Shown: piece after piece, positions 55,396 to 63,678 of the stretch
Position numbering within the stretch: the first letter of the stretch is position 1
How the letters are laid out: each line of letters begins with the position of its first letter
DNA from: Novacetimonas cocois
GTDB taxonomy: Bacteria; Pseudomonadota; Alphaproteobacteria; Acetobacterales; Acetobacteraceae
Length of the DNA: 64,000 nt
Reading direction: 5' to 3'
Assembly: GCF_003311635.1 (NCBI RefSeq)
Contig: NZ_QEXL01000004.1
Location: 62,001-126,000, forward strand
Notes under the pieces: generated by a model
The model's database searches: none
Told to the model about the DNA's origin: nothing
Seen by the model: the letters and a program-made list of their open reading frames with translations, nothing else
Position numbers and translations under genes: made by a program

Positions 55396-56070
55396 TTACC
55401 CGCGCGGGGCGCGGCTGTCGGGTCGGATGGGGTAGAACCAGCAGCCGGATGCATCGCTGTCGCGCATCTGCGCCTGCGTCATGGGAACGGGGCCCAGCAC
55501 GTCGCCGCCGGGGCGCCATCCCTCCGGCGTCATGACATCGCCATCCGCCGAACGCTGGAGCGCGGCGAGCAGCCGCAGCAGTTCGTCCACCGAACGCCCC
55601 ACCGACATGGGATACCAGATGATCGCGCGCACGATCCCGGTCGGGTCGATGAAATAGGTGGCGCGCACCGTGGCGCTGTCATGCGCGTCGGCCGACAGCA
55701 TGCCGTACGCATGCCCCACCGCCATGGACGGGTCCTCTACCACGGGAAAGGGGACCTCCACGCCGAAGCGGGCGCGAATCGCCTCCAGCCATGCAAGGTG
55801 GGAATACAGGCTGTCCACCGACAGGCCCATCAGGGCACATCCCATGGCCTCGAACCGGGGATATTCACGCGCCAGCGCCATGAACTCGCTGGTGCAGACG
55901 GGCGTGAAATCCGCGGGGTGGGAGAAAAACAGCAGCCATTTCCCGCGGAAATCGGCCAGGCGCATTTCCCCCTGGCTAGTGCGGGCCTGAAAATCCGGGG
56001 CCGGGTCGCCAATACGCAACGGATGCCGTGCCGTGACGTTGGAAACGGAAGAAGGAGTGCCATCGTTCAT
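55396..56070 (-). CDS. Peroxiredoxin (AhpC/TSA, Prx6-like)
   Basis: A 224-residue thiol peroxidase reducing H2O2 and organic peroxides. The peroxidatic cysteine lies in HPADFTPVCTSEF, with the helper Thr and the Arg later in VRATYFIDPTG. Length and C-terminal extension fit the 1-Cys Prx6 group; the final region DASGCWFYP has a further cysteine. ATG 56070 follows AAGGGG by six bases. It is divergent from the persulfide dioxygenase gene; persulfides and peroxides both arise during sulfide oxidation. Confidence 0.93.
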   Translation of the reverse strand: MNDGTPSSVSNVTARHPLRIGDPAPDFQARTSQGEMRLADFRGKWLLFFSHPADFTPVCTSEFMALAREYPRFEAMGCALMGLSVDSLYSHLAWLEAIRARFGVEVPFPVVEDPSMAVGHAYGMLSADAHDSATVRATYFIDPTGIVRAIIWYPMSVGRSVDELLRLLAALQRSADGDVMTPEGWRPGGDVLGPVPMTQAQMRDSDASGCWFYPIRPDSRAPRG

Positions 56071-56098
56071 TGTCTGCCCCTTTTGCATCTACTGCATC

Positions 56099-56136
56099 TT
56101 GACGCAAGATGTCCGTCAACATACATTTATTATGTA
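56099..56136 (+). promoter_or_regulatory. Promoter with inverted repeats before the sulfide-oxidation genes
   Basis: TTGACG (56099-56104) and TACATT (56122-56127), spaced 17 bases, look like a sigma-70 type promoter 40-65 bases before the ATG at 56165. TTGACG is also half of an inverted repeat TTGACG-N9-CGTCAA (56099-56119), and TACAT-N5-ATGTA (56122-56136) overlaps the -10, so a repressor could block it. Confidence 0.5.
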
Positions 56137-56164
56137 ATTTTTAAACTATCGTGAAGACAAGACC

Positions 56165-57088
56165 ATGTCAGATCCAGTCATCACCGCCGCCGCACATCAG
56201 GTTCTAACGGCCCTGACGTCCGACAAGGTGCCGGTCGTAAAGACTTTTTTTGACAGGGCGACCTTCACGGCGACCCACGTCGTCCATGATCCCGCCACGC
56301 GCGCGGCGGCCGTCATCGACAGCGTGATGGAATACGATCCGGCGGCGGGACGGACCGGTCACCACCTTGCGCAGGAAATCGTGGATTACGTGCGCGGCCA
56401 CGACCTGAAACTGGAATGGCTGCTGGAAACGCATGTCCATGCCGACCACCTGTCGGCCGCCCCGTGGATCCAGGAACAGCTGGGTGGAAAGCTGGCGATC
56501 GGGGCGGACATCGTCCGGGTGCAGGACATTTTCGGCAAGCTGTTCAATGCCGGGACCCGCTTCGCGCGCGACGGGTCGCAGTTCGACCACCTGTTCCATG
56601 ACGGGGAGACGTTCATGCTCGGCTCCATCCCCGCCATCGCGTTGCATGTGCCGGGCCATACGCCTGCCGACATGGCGTATGTCATCGGGGATGCGGCGTT
56701 CATCGGCGATACGCTGTTCATGCCCGATTACGGCACGGCGCGCGCCGATTTCCCCGGCGGGGACGCGCGCGCGCTGTACCGTTCCATACGCCGGCTGCTG
56801 TCGCTGCCGGCGCGGACCCGGCTGTTCCTGTGCCATGATTACAAGGCGCCGGGACGCGACACGTTCGCATGGGAAACCACCGTCGGGGCGGAACGCGAAC
56901 ATAACGTCCATGTCCATGACGGCGTGGGCGAGGACGAATTCGTCGCCATGCGGACGGGCCGCGACGCGACGCTGTCGATGCCCGGCCTGCTGATGCCCTC
57001 GGTCCAGGTGAACATGCGTGGCGGCCACCTGCCGGAGGCCGAGGAAAACGGCACCCGTTATATCAAGATCCCGATTGACCGCGTGTGA
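56165..57088 (+). CDS. MBL-fold persulfide dioxygenase / Blh-type hydrolase
   Basis: A 307-residue metallo-beta-lactamase-fold protein. The metal motif is H90-x-H92-x-D94-H95 in ETHVHADHLS, with further ligands in VPGHTPADM, IGDTLFMPDYGTARADFPGG and LCHDYKAPGRD. It matches the Blh group (BigR-regulated) within ETHE1-like persulfide dioxygenases, which oxidise glutathione persulfide to sulfite. SQR follows 74 bases later on the same strand, completing a sulfide oxidation route. Confidence 0.9.
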   Translation: MSDPVITAAAHQVLTALTSDKVPVVKTFFDRATFTATHVVHDPATRAAAVIDSVMEYDPAAGRTGHHLAQEIVDYVRGHDLKLEWLLETHVHADHLSAAPWIQEQLGGKLAIGADIVRVQDIFGKLFNAGTRFARDGSQFDHLFHDGETFMLGSIPAIALHVPGHTPADMAYVIGDAAFIGDTLFMPDYGTARADFPGGDARALYRSIRRLLSLPARTRLFLCHDYKAPGRDTFAWETTVGAEREHNVHVHDGVGEDEFVAMRTGRDATLSMPGLLMPSVQVNMRGGHLPEAEENGTRYIKIPIDRV

Positions 57089-57162
57089 TGCGCGGCCCAT
57101 TCCTGCCATAACGCCAGACTAAAGATACCGCCACCCTTTCGTTATCAAGGAGATAGCCAGAC

Positions 57163-58452
57163 ATGAACGACACCCCCGCTCCCTCCGCTCCTTCCCTGAC
57201 CTCCAGCGCGCGGGGCCTGACCTATGACATCGCCATCATCGGTGGCGGGGCTGCCGGCATTTCCACGGCGGCAAGCATCCTCAAGCGCAAGCCGGGCATT
57301 ACCGTCGCCATTGTCGAACCGTCAGGGTCGCATTTCTATCAGCCGGGCTGGACGCTGGTGGGTGGCGGCGTCTTCAAGCAGTCGCAGACGCGGCGGTCGG
57401 AAAAGAAGCTGATCCCGGCGGGCGCGGACTGGATCCAGGCCGCCGCCACGGGGTTCGAGCCCGACAGCCACCTTGTCCACCTGTCGAACGGGTCGTCGGT
57501 GCGTTACGGCATCCTGATCGTCGCCACCGGCATCATGCTGGACTGGGACGCGGTCGAGGGCCTTTCGGAAACGCTGGGACGCAATGGCGTCACCTCCAAC
57601 TACCGCTATGACCTTGCGCCCTATACATGGCAGCTGGTCCAGACGCTGGGGCGCGGCAACGCGGTCTTTACCCAGCCGCCCATGCCCATCAAGTGCGCGG
57701 GCGCGCCGCAGAAGGCCATGTACCTGGCATGCGATGCGTGGCGACGTCGCGGCATTTCCGACAACATCGCCGTGTCATTCCATACCGCGACACCCAGCCT
57801 GTTCGGGGTCAAGGACTATGTCCCCGCGCTGATGGAATATATCGAGCGTTACCGCATCGACCTGCAGCTGAAATCCAACCTTGTCGCCGTTGATGGCGCG
57901 CGTCAGGTCGCCACCTTCTCCAACGTCGGGGCGGATGGCGCCACCTCCCGCAGCGAGGTGGAGTTCGCGATGCTGCATGCCGTCCCGCCGCAGCGCGCGC
58001 CAGATGTCATCCGCAACAGCCCGCTGGCGGGCAAGGACGGGTTTGTCGCGGTGGACCCCGCCACGCTGCGCCATGTCAAGTATGACGACATCTTCGCGCT
58101 GGGCGATATCGCAGGCACGTCGAACGCCAAGACGGCGGCCGCCGTGCGCAAGCAGGCCCCAATCGTGGCCGTCAATGCGCTGGCCGCGCTGGAGGGACGC
58201 CCGATGGTGGCGGACTATGACGGCTATGGCGCATGCCCGCTGACGGTGGAACGCGGCAAGATCGTGCTGGCGGAATTCGGCTATGGCGGCAAGCTGGAGC
58301 CGACCCTGCCGACATGGCTGCTCGACGGCCGTCGTCCGACGCACCTGGCATGGCTGCTGAAGGAATATGTCATGCCGCTGCTGTACTGGGACGGGATGCT
58401 CAAGGGTCGCGAACTGATGGTCGAACCGCGCCCCCTCACCTCCAAGAGCTGA
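57163..58452 (+). CDS. sqr: Sulfide:quinone oxidoreductase, type II
   Basis: A 429-residue FAD flavoprotein at the inner membrane oxidising sulfide and passing electrons to quinone. FAD motif IIGGGAAGIS at 25-34; catalytic cysteines C178 (PIKCAGAPQKAMYL) and the one in YDGYGACPLTVERGK near 355, the type II (mitochondrial SQRDL-like) arrangement. FALGDIAGTSNAKTAAA is the second FAD segment and YVMPLLYWDGMLKG the membrane helix. AAGGAG lies 10 bases before the ATG. It is downstream of the persulfide dioxygenase gene. Confidence 0.93.
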   Translation: MNDTPAPSAPSLTSSARGLTYDIAIIGGGAAGISTAASILKRKPGITVAIVEPSGSHFYQPGWTLVGGGVFKQSQTRRSEKKLIPAGADWIQAAATGFEPDSHLVHLSNGSSVRYGILIVATGIMLDWDAVEGLSETLGRNGVTSNYRYDLAPYTWQLVQTLGRGNAVFTQPPMPIKCAGAPQKAMYLACDAWRRRGISDNIAVSFHTATPSLFGVKDYVPALMEYIERYRIDLQLKSNLVAVDGARQVATFSNVGADGATSRSEVEFAMLHAVPPQRAPDVIRNSPLAGKDGFVAVDPATLRHVKYDDIFALGDIAGTSNAKTAAAVRKQAPIVAVNALAALEGRPMVADYDGYGACPLTVERGKIVLAEFGYGGKLEPTLPTWLLDGRRPTHLAWLLKEYVMPLLYWDGMLKGRELMVEPRPLTSKS

Positions 58453-58470
58453 GCCTTCCGCAGGCCGCGC

Positions 58471-58501
58471 CGCTCCCCCGCGTGATGCAATAACGGGAGC
58501 G
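58471..58501 (+). terminator. Hairpin downstream of sqr
   Basis: CGCTCCC (58471-58477) pairs with GGGAGCG (58495-58501) around a 17-base loop, 19 bases past the sqr stop. There is no U-run, so termination efficiency is doubtful. Confidence 0.35.
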
Positions 58502-58588
58502 GGCGTCCCTGCCATTGACGGACACGACGCATCATATGCCGCGACCGATGATGCATCGGACGTAAAAGCGGCGTATGAAGCGGCGGTC

Positions 58589-59176
58589 ATGAAGAAAACA
58601 TCCACCCCCGCCCCCATCACCCATCATGTCGGCAGTTCCCGTCCGCTGCGCCTGTCCGATGACGTGGTCAGCCACGCCATCTATGGCGGGCCGGGCAAAT
58701 GCTACCGCTATACCCTGACGCGCACATGGGACCCGGCGCGGCCCGCCGTGATGTGGCTGATGATGAACCCCTCCGTCGCGACGGAAGAAGGCGACGACCG
58801 CACGGTTGCCAAGTGCCAGCGGTACGCGCGGGCATGGGGATACGGGTCGATTTTCGTGGGCAACACCTTCGCCTACCGCTGCACCGACCAGACCCGCCTG
58901 ATGGAGGTGCCGGACCCGGTCGGGCCGGAAAATGACCACTACCTCCTCGACATGGCGCGCCGGGCCGACATGGTGATCGCGGCCTATGGATCGCCGCGCT
59001 ATCCCGCCCTGCGGGAACGCGGGACGCAGGTGGTGCGCATGCTGCAGCAGGCCGGGATCGCGGTATATGTCCTGCGGCTGAGCAGTCGCGCGCGGCGGCC
59101 CGAACACCCCCTCTACCTGCCTGCCGACCTGCGGCCGACGCTGCTGCCGCCCGTCGATACGCTTACCCCGGACTGA
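58589..59176 (+). CDS. DUF1643 family protein
   Basis: A 195-residue cytoplasmic protein with the DUF1643 pattern: CYRYTLTRTWDPARPAVMWLMMNPSVATEEGDDRT is split here as YRYTLTRTW and WLMMNPSVATEEGDD, then YGSIFVGNTFAYR, and the C-terminal HPLYLPADLRP. The biochemical function of the family is not known to me. It lies between sqr and dinB, convergent with dinB. Confidence 0.85.
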   Translation: MKKTSTPAPITHHVGSSRPLRLSDDVVSHAIYGGPGKCYRYTLTRTWDPARPAVMWLMMNPSVATEEGDDRTVAKCQRYARAWGYGSIFVGNTFAYRCTDQTRLMEVPDPVGPENDHYLLDMARRADMVIAAYGSPRYPALRERGTQVVRMLQQAGIAVYVLRLSSRARRPEHPLYLPADLRPTLLPPVDTLTPD

Positions 59177-59204
59177 GTTCCGCGCCCCGCGCTGGCCCCC
59201 TGCG

Positions 59205-60290
59205 TCATTCCAGCGCAAGGGCAAGCTGGCGCGCCCCGGCCTGCGCGCGCGGGACGAGGGTGGACAGCGTGACGCCCAGCAGGCGGATGCCGCGTTCGGG
59301 CGGAATACATCCGCGCAGCAGTCCGCGCGCATGGGCATGGAGTTCCTCTGCCGAGGCCACGGCCTCCATCAGCGTGCAGGCGCGCACGATCTGCCGGAAG
59401 TCGTTGTACTTGACCTTGAGCGTCACCGTCCGGCCGGTGATGTCGCGCCGTTCGCAGCCATGCCAGACGCGCTGGCACATCTCGGAAACCGGCCCGGCCA
59501 TGTCGGCCCATTCATACAGGTCGCGCTCGAACGTCCTTTCCGTGCCCAGCGACTTGCGCGGGCGATCGGGCTCCACCGGGCGATGGTCGATCCCCCGCGC
59601 GACGCCGTGATAGAAGGAGGCGACCTTTCCGAAATGCCGGGTCAGGTATGTCAGGTCCCGCGCCCGCAGGTCGCGGCCGGTATGGATGCCCAGCGCGTGC
59701 ATGCGCGCCGCCGTGGCGGGACCGATGCCATGGAACTGCTCCACCCCCAGATCGGCGACGAAATCCGCCCCCTGCCCCGGCGTGATGACATGCAGGCCAT
59801 CGGGCTTGCGATAGTCGGAGGCCAGCTTGGCCAGAAACTTGTTGTATGACACCCCGGCAGAGGCGGTCAGCCCGGTCTCCTCCCTGATGGCGGCGCGGAT
59901 TTCATGCGCGATCCGGGTGGCCGAACCGCGCACCAGCAGCGGCCGCGTCACGTCCAGATAGGCCTCATCCAGCGAAAGCGGCTGTATCAGCAGGGTATAG
60001 CGGGCGAAAATCCGGTGAATCTGTGCCGAAACCGCCCGATACACGTCAAAGCGCGGCGGCACGAAAATCAGGTCGGGACATTTGCGGCGGGCGGTCACGG
60101 ACGGCATGGCCGAACGGACACCGAACCGCCGGGCCTCGTAACTGGCGGCGGCAACCACGCCACGCTGCCGGTCGCCGCCCACGGCGACGGGACGCCCCCG
60201 CAGGGCGGGATTGTCGCGCTGTTCCACCGAGGCATAGAAGGCATCCATGTCCACATGGATGATCCGGCGCATGTCCGGCGCCTGCGTCAT
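59205..60290 (-). CDS. dinB: DNA polymerase IV (Y family)
   Basis: A 361-residue translesion polymerase. Catalytic carboxylates are in IHVDMDAFYASVE and LSLDEAYLDVT; YNKFLAKLASDYRKPDGL is the nucleotide-binding stretch, and the little-finger domain spans about 235-350. No clear C-terminal beta-clamp motif is seen beyond QLALALE at the very end, which may serve as one. It normally bypasses lesions after DNA damage; I see no LexA box. Confidence 0.95.
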   Translation of the reverse strand: MTQAPDMRRIIHVDMDAFYASVEQRDNPALRGRPVAVGGDRQRGVVAAASYEARRFGVRSAMPSVTARRKCPDLIFVPPRFDVYRAVSAQIHRIFARYTLLIQPLSLDEAYLDVTRPLLVRGSATRIAHEIRAAIREETGLTASAGVSYNKFLAKLASDYRKPDGLHVITPGQGADFVADLGVEQFHGIGPATAARMHALGIHTGRDLRARDLTYLTRHFGKVASFYHGVARGIDHRPVEPDRPRKSLGTERTFERDLYEWADMAGPVSEMCQRVWHGCERRDITGRTVTLKVKYNDFRQIVRACTLMEAVASAEELHAHARGLLRGCIPPERGIRLLGVTLSTLVPRAQAGARQLALALE

Positions 60291-60381
60291 GGATACCCGC
60301 GACAGGCAGGCCCGTCATGGGCCGGGTGGACGCGACGCGCCGCAACCCCGGGGGGCCACGGCCACGTCACGGATCGTTCAA

Positions 60382-60501
60382 TCAGCCGTTGCACTTCTTT
60401 TTCTTGACGAAGAAGAAGACAAGCCCGGCGATCGCCCCAAGCGCCAGGATGCCCTTAAGGCAGGGGGACTTGGACGGGCACTTCGTCGTACATTCGGACA
60501 T
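60382..60501 (-). CDS. 39-residue single-pass membrane microprotein
   Basis: ATG 60501 to TGA 60382. The N-terminus carries three cysteines and polar residues (MSECTTKCPSKSPCLKG), followed by a hydrophobic segment (ILALGAIAGLVFFFV) and a KKKKCNG tail, so N-out/C-in topology is likely. GAGGAA lies eight bases before the ATG. It stands alone between dinB and yfdX. Too short for ordinary gene finders; composition and start support coding. Confidence 0.6.
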   Translation of the reverse strand: MSECTTKCPSKSPCLKGILALGAIAGLVFFFVKKKKCNG

Positions 60502-60766
60502 AGGTAGAGTTCCTCAGTTCTGTCATCTTCGTTCCCAGACGGAACGAAACGCAGCCATTCTAGCGCAGGCCGCCCGATCGGGCATACCGGATTTCACGAT
60601 GCCAGCCTCCCGTTCATGCCCGAAAAATGCGTGGACACATGAAATTACCCGCCTGTCACCCTATTGACATGCGATGGGAGAGGAGCGGGGATGCACGTGC
60701 CTACCTTATTGTTGCGAAGGTTTGCGGGTAATCATGTCATCCAAATATTTTCAGAGGGTCATGGAA

Positions 60767-61468
60767 ATGAAAAAAATTGGACTTCTGTCTGCCTCGCTGC
60801 TGATGCTGGGTGCCGCGACCGGCGTTGCATCGGCCACGCCGTCCAACACGCGTGCGGTCAACCGCGACTTCACCAAGCTGTCGATCGACGGCAGCCGCGC
60901 GTTCGACGACATCGCGATGGCCCGCACCGCCCTGGCCAACAATGACAGCGCCGGCGCGGCGAAGCTGCTGACCGATGCCAGCCATGCCTTTACCCGCGCC
61001 AAGACCGACAACCGCGTGTTCATGAAGGCCGAATCGCAGCTGTCGCAGCCCAAGAAGACCCCCGCCGGCGCGCCCGCCCCGTCCGCCGCCCCCAGCACGC
61101 AGCCTGTCGCGTGGCTGCCGGTTGATGGCGAATACATCGTGACCGAGGATCTGGAGCCGACCTCCAGCAAGGGAACGGCGGTCGCAGCCGCCAACTCCAG
61201 CCTGAACAAGGGCCAGACCGCGCAGGCCAGCCAGAACCTGCAGGTCGCGGCGGTGGACGTTGACTTCGTCCTGGCCGTGGCACCGCTGCAGGCCAGCTCC
61301 GACGACGTGTACCGCGCGTCCAACCTGCTGGCGGGCAAGGACACCAAGGGCGCGGACGCGGCGCTGGCCGATGCCCAGAACGCGGTCCGTTTCGTGTCCG
61401 AGGACATGGTGGAAACCCCTGACGCCCCTGCTGGGGCCAAGGGTGGCAAGGCCGCCAAAAGCAAGTAA
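60767..61468 (+). CDS. YfdX-family exported protein
   Basis: A 233-residue protein with a signal peptide (KKIGLLSASLLMLGAATGVASA). The mature part matches YfdX: RDFTKLSIDGSRAFDDIAMA, then DGEYIVTEDLEPT and QNLQVAAVDVDFVLAVAPLQ, and a helical C-terminal bundle. YfdX proteins are stress-linked and of poorly known function. The C-terminal tail is Lys/Ala-rich. ATG 60767 has AGAGGG eight bases upstream; an ATG at 60761 is also possible. Confidence 0.85.
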   Translation: MKKIGLLSASLLMLGAATGVASATPSNTRAVNRDFTKLSIDGSRAFDDIAMARTALANNDSAGAAKLLTDASHAFTRAKTDNRVFMKAESQLSQPKKTPAGAPAPSAAPSTQPVAWLPVDGEYIVTEDLEPTSSKGTAVAAANSSLNKGQTAQASQNLQVAAVDVDFVLAVAPLQASSDDVYRASNLLAGKDTKGADAALADAQNAVRFVSEDMVETPDAPAGAKGGKAAKSK

Positions 61469-61640
61469 GGCAGCCCCGTTACCGGCGGTTCCGCGCCTGT
61501 CGACGCGCATGTCGAAAGGCATGGAACCGCCCCTTTACGCCCGGGTTTCCAGCCACGGTCACGTGGAATGCGGACCCGGGCGGTCAGGCCATCATGGACC
61601 CGGCGACCCGGTCGCATGCATGTCCGCAGGAACCTGAATT

Positions 61641-62270
61641 ATGCGATTCGTCGTCATGGCGGGGATGGCCGGGATCATGACCGGCATGGCTGCCCTCTCC
61701 GCGCCTTTTGCATGGGGGGGCGACATCCATATCTGCGTGGACCGCCGCGTCATGGCGATGGATCCCGCACCCAATGCCCCGCATTTCGATTCGATCACGG
61801 TGCCCGGCGGCACGGTCTTCAATTACGCCGGCCATGCCTTCGGCCCCGCCGACGATCCGCTGGACGAGGCGCATGCCGCCCCTTACGGCAATGGCTGGCG
61901 TGGCCTGCCACCGGGGGAGGAACAGCGCAGGCGCGCGTTGCAGATGGAAGATATCGGGGGCGACAAGGGATATCACCGCCCCGAAGCCGCCGTTATGACC
62001 AGTGCCCCCGCCGTGCTGACCGCCGCCCGTCCCTGCGCCACCGTCACCGCGCAGGCTGTCCTTTCGGCCGACTGGACATGGACCGCCGATCACATCCCGG
62101 CCGATCCCCATGTCTATTTCCAGGCCTATGGCAGCGTGCAGGGCACGCACTTCGACCCGACATTCGCCACGGATCCGGACCTGTTCCAGTGGATTGCGGC
62201 GCATGGGGGGCTGAACGGTATCGTGACATCCGATATCGAACAGTCCATCACCCTTCATTCGGACGACTGA
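61641..62270 (+). CDS. Exported protein of unknown function
   Basis: A 209-residue protein with a signal peptide (VVMAGMAGIMTGMAALSAPFAWG). The mature part has two cysteines (HICVDRR, ARPCATVT), which could form a disulfide, and aromatic-rich segments such as WTWTADHIPADPHVYFQAYG. No family recognised. It follows yfdX by about 170 bases on the same strand. Confidence 0.65.
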   Translation: MRFVVMAGMAGIMTGMAALSAPFAWGGDIHICVDRRVMAMDPAPNAPHFDSITVPGGTVFNYAGHAFGPADDPLDEAHAAPYGNGWRGLPPGEEQRRRALQMEDIGGDKGYHRPEAAVMTSAPAVLTAARPCATVTAQAVLSADWTWTADHIPADPHVYFQAYGSVQGTHFDPTFATDPDLFQWIAAHGGLNGIVTSDIEQSITLHSDD

Positions 62271-62469
62271 TTTTCCCGACTGATTTACCCGGCAGATCTT
62301 TCCTGCCGGTCCCCGCGTCCGATCCCTGATCCGCACAACCGCGCCGGTCATGCGGATGGCCGCAGGGACGCATAATCGTCATGGCGACAAACCGTTATTC
62401 TTCTGGCACATTCACATCCAGTCACGCCCCTGTCGGCAGGGTGTCCCCGTTTTCGCCAGGACGTAACGC

Positions 62470-62718
62470 ATGGAGATCCGAATGGCGCTGTACCAGTCTT
62501 CGCAGTTCATAACGGCATGGACCGACCCGGAATTCGACCGGCTGCACCATCCCCGTACTCCTGCGCCACATTCGGGTATCTACCGCTGCGTCGGCTGCGG
62601 GTTCGAAATCGCCGCAAGCGAAGGGCAGCTCCTGCCGCCCATCCATGCCCATCCCCACCGCCTTGGCACGCAGGAAGTGTGGCAGATGATCGTCTATGCC
62701 GACCATCGCCTGAAATAG
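62470..62718 (+). CDS. Small zinc-ribbon-like conserved protein
   Basis: An 82-residue protein with GIYRCVGCGFEIAASEGQLL, a CxxC knuckle followed by the ASEG turn, and a histidine-rich PPIHAHPHRL that could complete a metal site. Similar small proteins with IYRCTGCGHEI are common in proteobacteria, with no assigned role (recollection, not searched). ATG 62470 or the ATG at 62482 could be the start. Confidence 0.7.
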   Translation: MEIRMALYQSSQFITAWTDPEFDRLHHPRTPAPHSGIYRCVGCGFEIAASEGQLLPPIHAHPHRLGTQEVWQMIVYADHRLK

Positions 62719-62780
62719 GTCCCGGCCGCCGCCGTCCCCGGAGGAAAGACACGCGGCAAGAGGGCATCGTCAGGCGCGGC

Positions 62781-63230
62781 TTACCACCAGCCACCGCCCC
62801 AGCCCGGACCCCAGCCCGGTCCACCGCCCCAGCCCCACATGCCCCAGTTCCACGAGGCATCTTCATACATGTCCGCGGTCATCTGCTGCTGATCCGCAAG
62901 GTTCTGCGCCTGCACATAGGACTGGTACCGGCCATAGGCGGCCTGGTTGCCAACATAGATGCAGTTACAGACCTTGGGGTCAGAGTAGATATAGAGAACA
63001 TGATCGCCGAACGGCTTCTGAAGGAAACGGTTCGGCGGCAGCTTCTGCAACATCTCCTGACGCTGCGGCGTATTCGCGGGACGCGCGACAAACCCTGCCG
63101 CCGCGAGGCTGTTCTCGCGGTCGGCGATCTGGTCACGCACGCTTTCACACCCGGCAAGCGAGAGGCAGGCCATGGTCACGAATGCCGGAAACGCCCATAG
63201 AATCCGATTCGTCCTGATCTTGGTTTTCAT
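62781..63230 (-). CDS. Lipoprotein with Gly/Trp-rich C-terminus
   Basis: A 149-residue lipoprotein: signal segment WAFPAFVTMACLSLAGC with lipobox LAGC, a central domain with YIYSDPKVCNCIYVGNQAAY (two more cysteines) and a C-terminal tail of Gly/Trp/Pro repeats. ATG 63230 has AAGGGG upstream; the frame goes on to 63317. It resembles small outer-membrane lipoproteins of acetic acid bacteria; function unknown. Confidence 0.75.
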   Translation of the reverse strand: MKTKIRTNRILWAFPAFVTMACLSLAGCESVRDQIADRENSLAAAGFVARPANTPQRQEMLQKLPPNRFLQKPFGDHVLYIYSDPKVCNCIYVGNQAAYGRYQSYVQAQNLADQQQMTADMYEDASWNWGMWGWGGGPGWGPGWGGGWW

Positions 63231-63499
63231 CCAGATACCCCTTGTTCCATTCCGTTCATATTCCCGATCCCCGACGCTGGCAAAGGCGAACGGAATGCCG
63301 TGCGGGACATGACGCACGATTCATCCGACGAAAATATCACGTTCCCCACGCGTTACGATATTCCCCCCTGATGTGCCGGCCCGCAGTGATACATTATTTT
63401 TCATGGACTTTGATTTATCTCATGTCCGGTGGACGAATTCCCATGCGATACCAGAAGGGCGATGGGGGCATCGCATATCGAATCATCACTTTAAACTTT

Positions 63500-63532
63500 G
63501 GCGGGGCCACATTGTTGGCTCCGCCTTTTTTT
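63500..63532 (+). terminator. Intrinsic terminator on the plus strand
   Basis: GGCGGGGCCA (63500-63509) pairs with TGGCTCCGCC (63516-63525; one G-T pair), followed by seven Ts. This is textbook Rho-independent termination for plus-strand transcription, yet the nearest plus-strand protein gene ends 780 bases upstream. Confidence 0.8.
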
Positions 63533-63581
63533 CACTTTTGCGACATTTCAGGCCGCATGCGCCCGAACGGCGCGGCCATTG

Positions 63582-63618
63582 AAAAACCCGCCACGAGGCA
63601 ACTCATGGCGGGTTTTTT
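63582..63618. terminator. Bidirectional terminator
   Basis: AAAAACCCGCCA (63582-63593) pairs with TGGCGGGTTTTTT (63606-63618), giving A-run and T-run on the two sides, so it can terminate both strands. For the minus strand it ends ctrA transcription. Confidence 0.8.
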
Positions 63619-63626
63619 CGTTGCAT

Positions 63627-63663
63627 ATCGCCCGACAGCATGGGGGCATTGCTGTCGGGCGAT
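63627..63663. repeat. Perfect 14-bp inverted repeat after ctrA
   Basis: ATCGCCCGACAGCA (63627-63640) and TGCTGTCGGGCGAT (63650-63663) with a 9-base loop, 16 bases past the ctrA stop. It has no U-run of its own but precedes the bidirectional terminator; probably a 3'-end stabilising hairpin. Confidence 0.65.
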
Positions 63664-63678
63664 ACGGAAAGGATGTCG

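Larger units (their letters stand above)
63231..63678. other. 448-base region with three hairpins and a possible small RNA
   Basis: Between the lipoprotein gene and ctrA, both on the minus strand. It holds a plus-strand terminator (63500-63532) with no protein gene feeding it, a bidirectional terminator (63582-63618) and a 14-bp perfect inverted repeat (63627-63663). ORFs here (for example 63242-63811, plus) run through these hairpins and are not credible. Confidence 0.5.

Noticed and set aside
56071-56164. BigR/SqrR operator between the peroxiredoxin and persulfide dioxygenase genes
   Set aside because: The ATTC-N8-GAAT type pattern is absent; only unrelated inverted repeats (TTGACG-N9-CGTCAA and TACAT-N5-ATGTA) are present.
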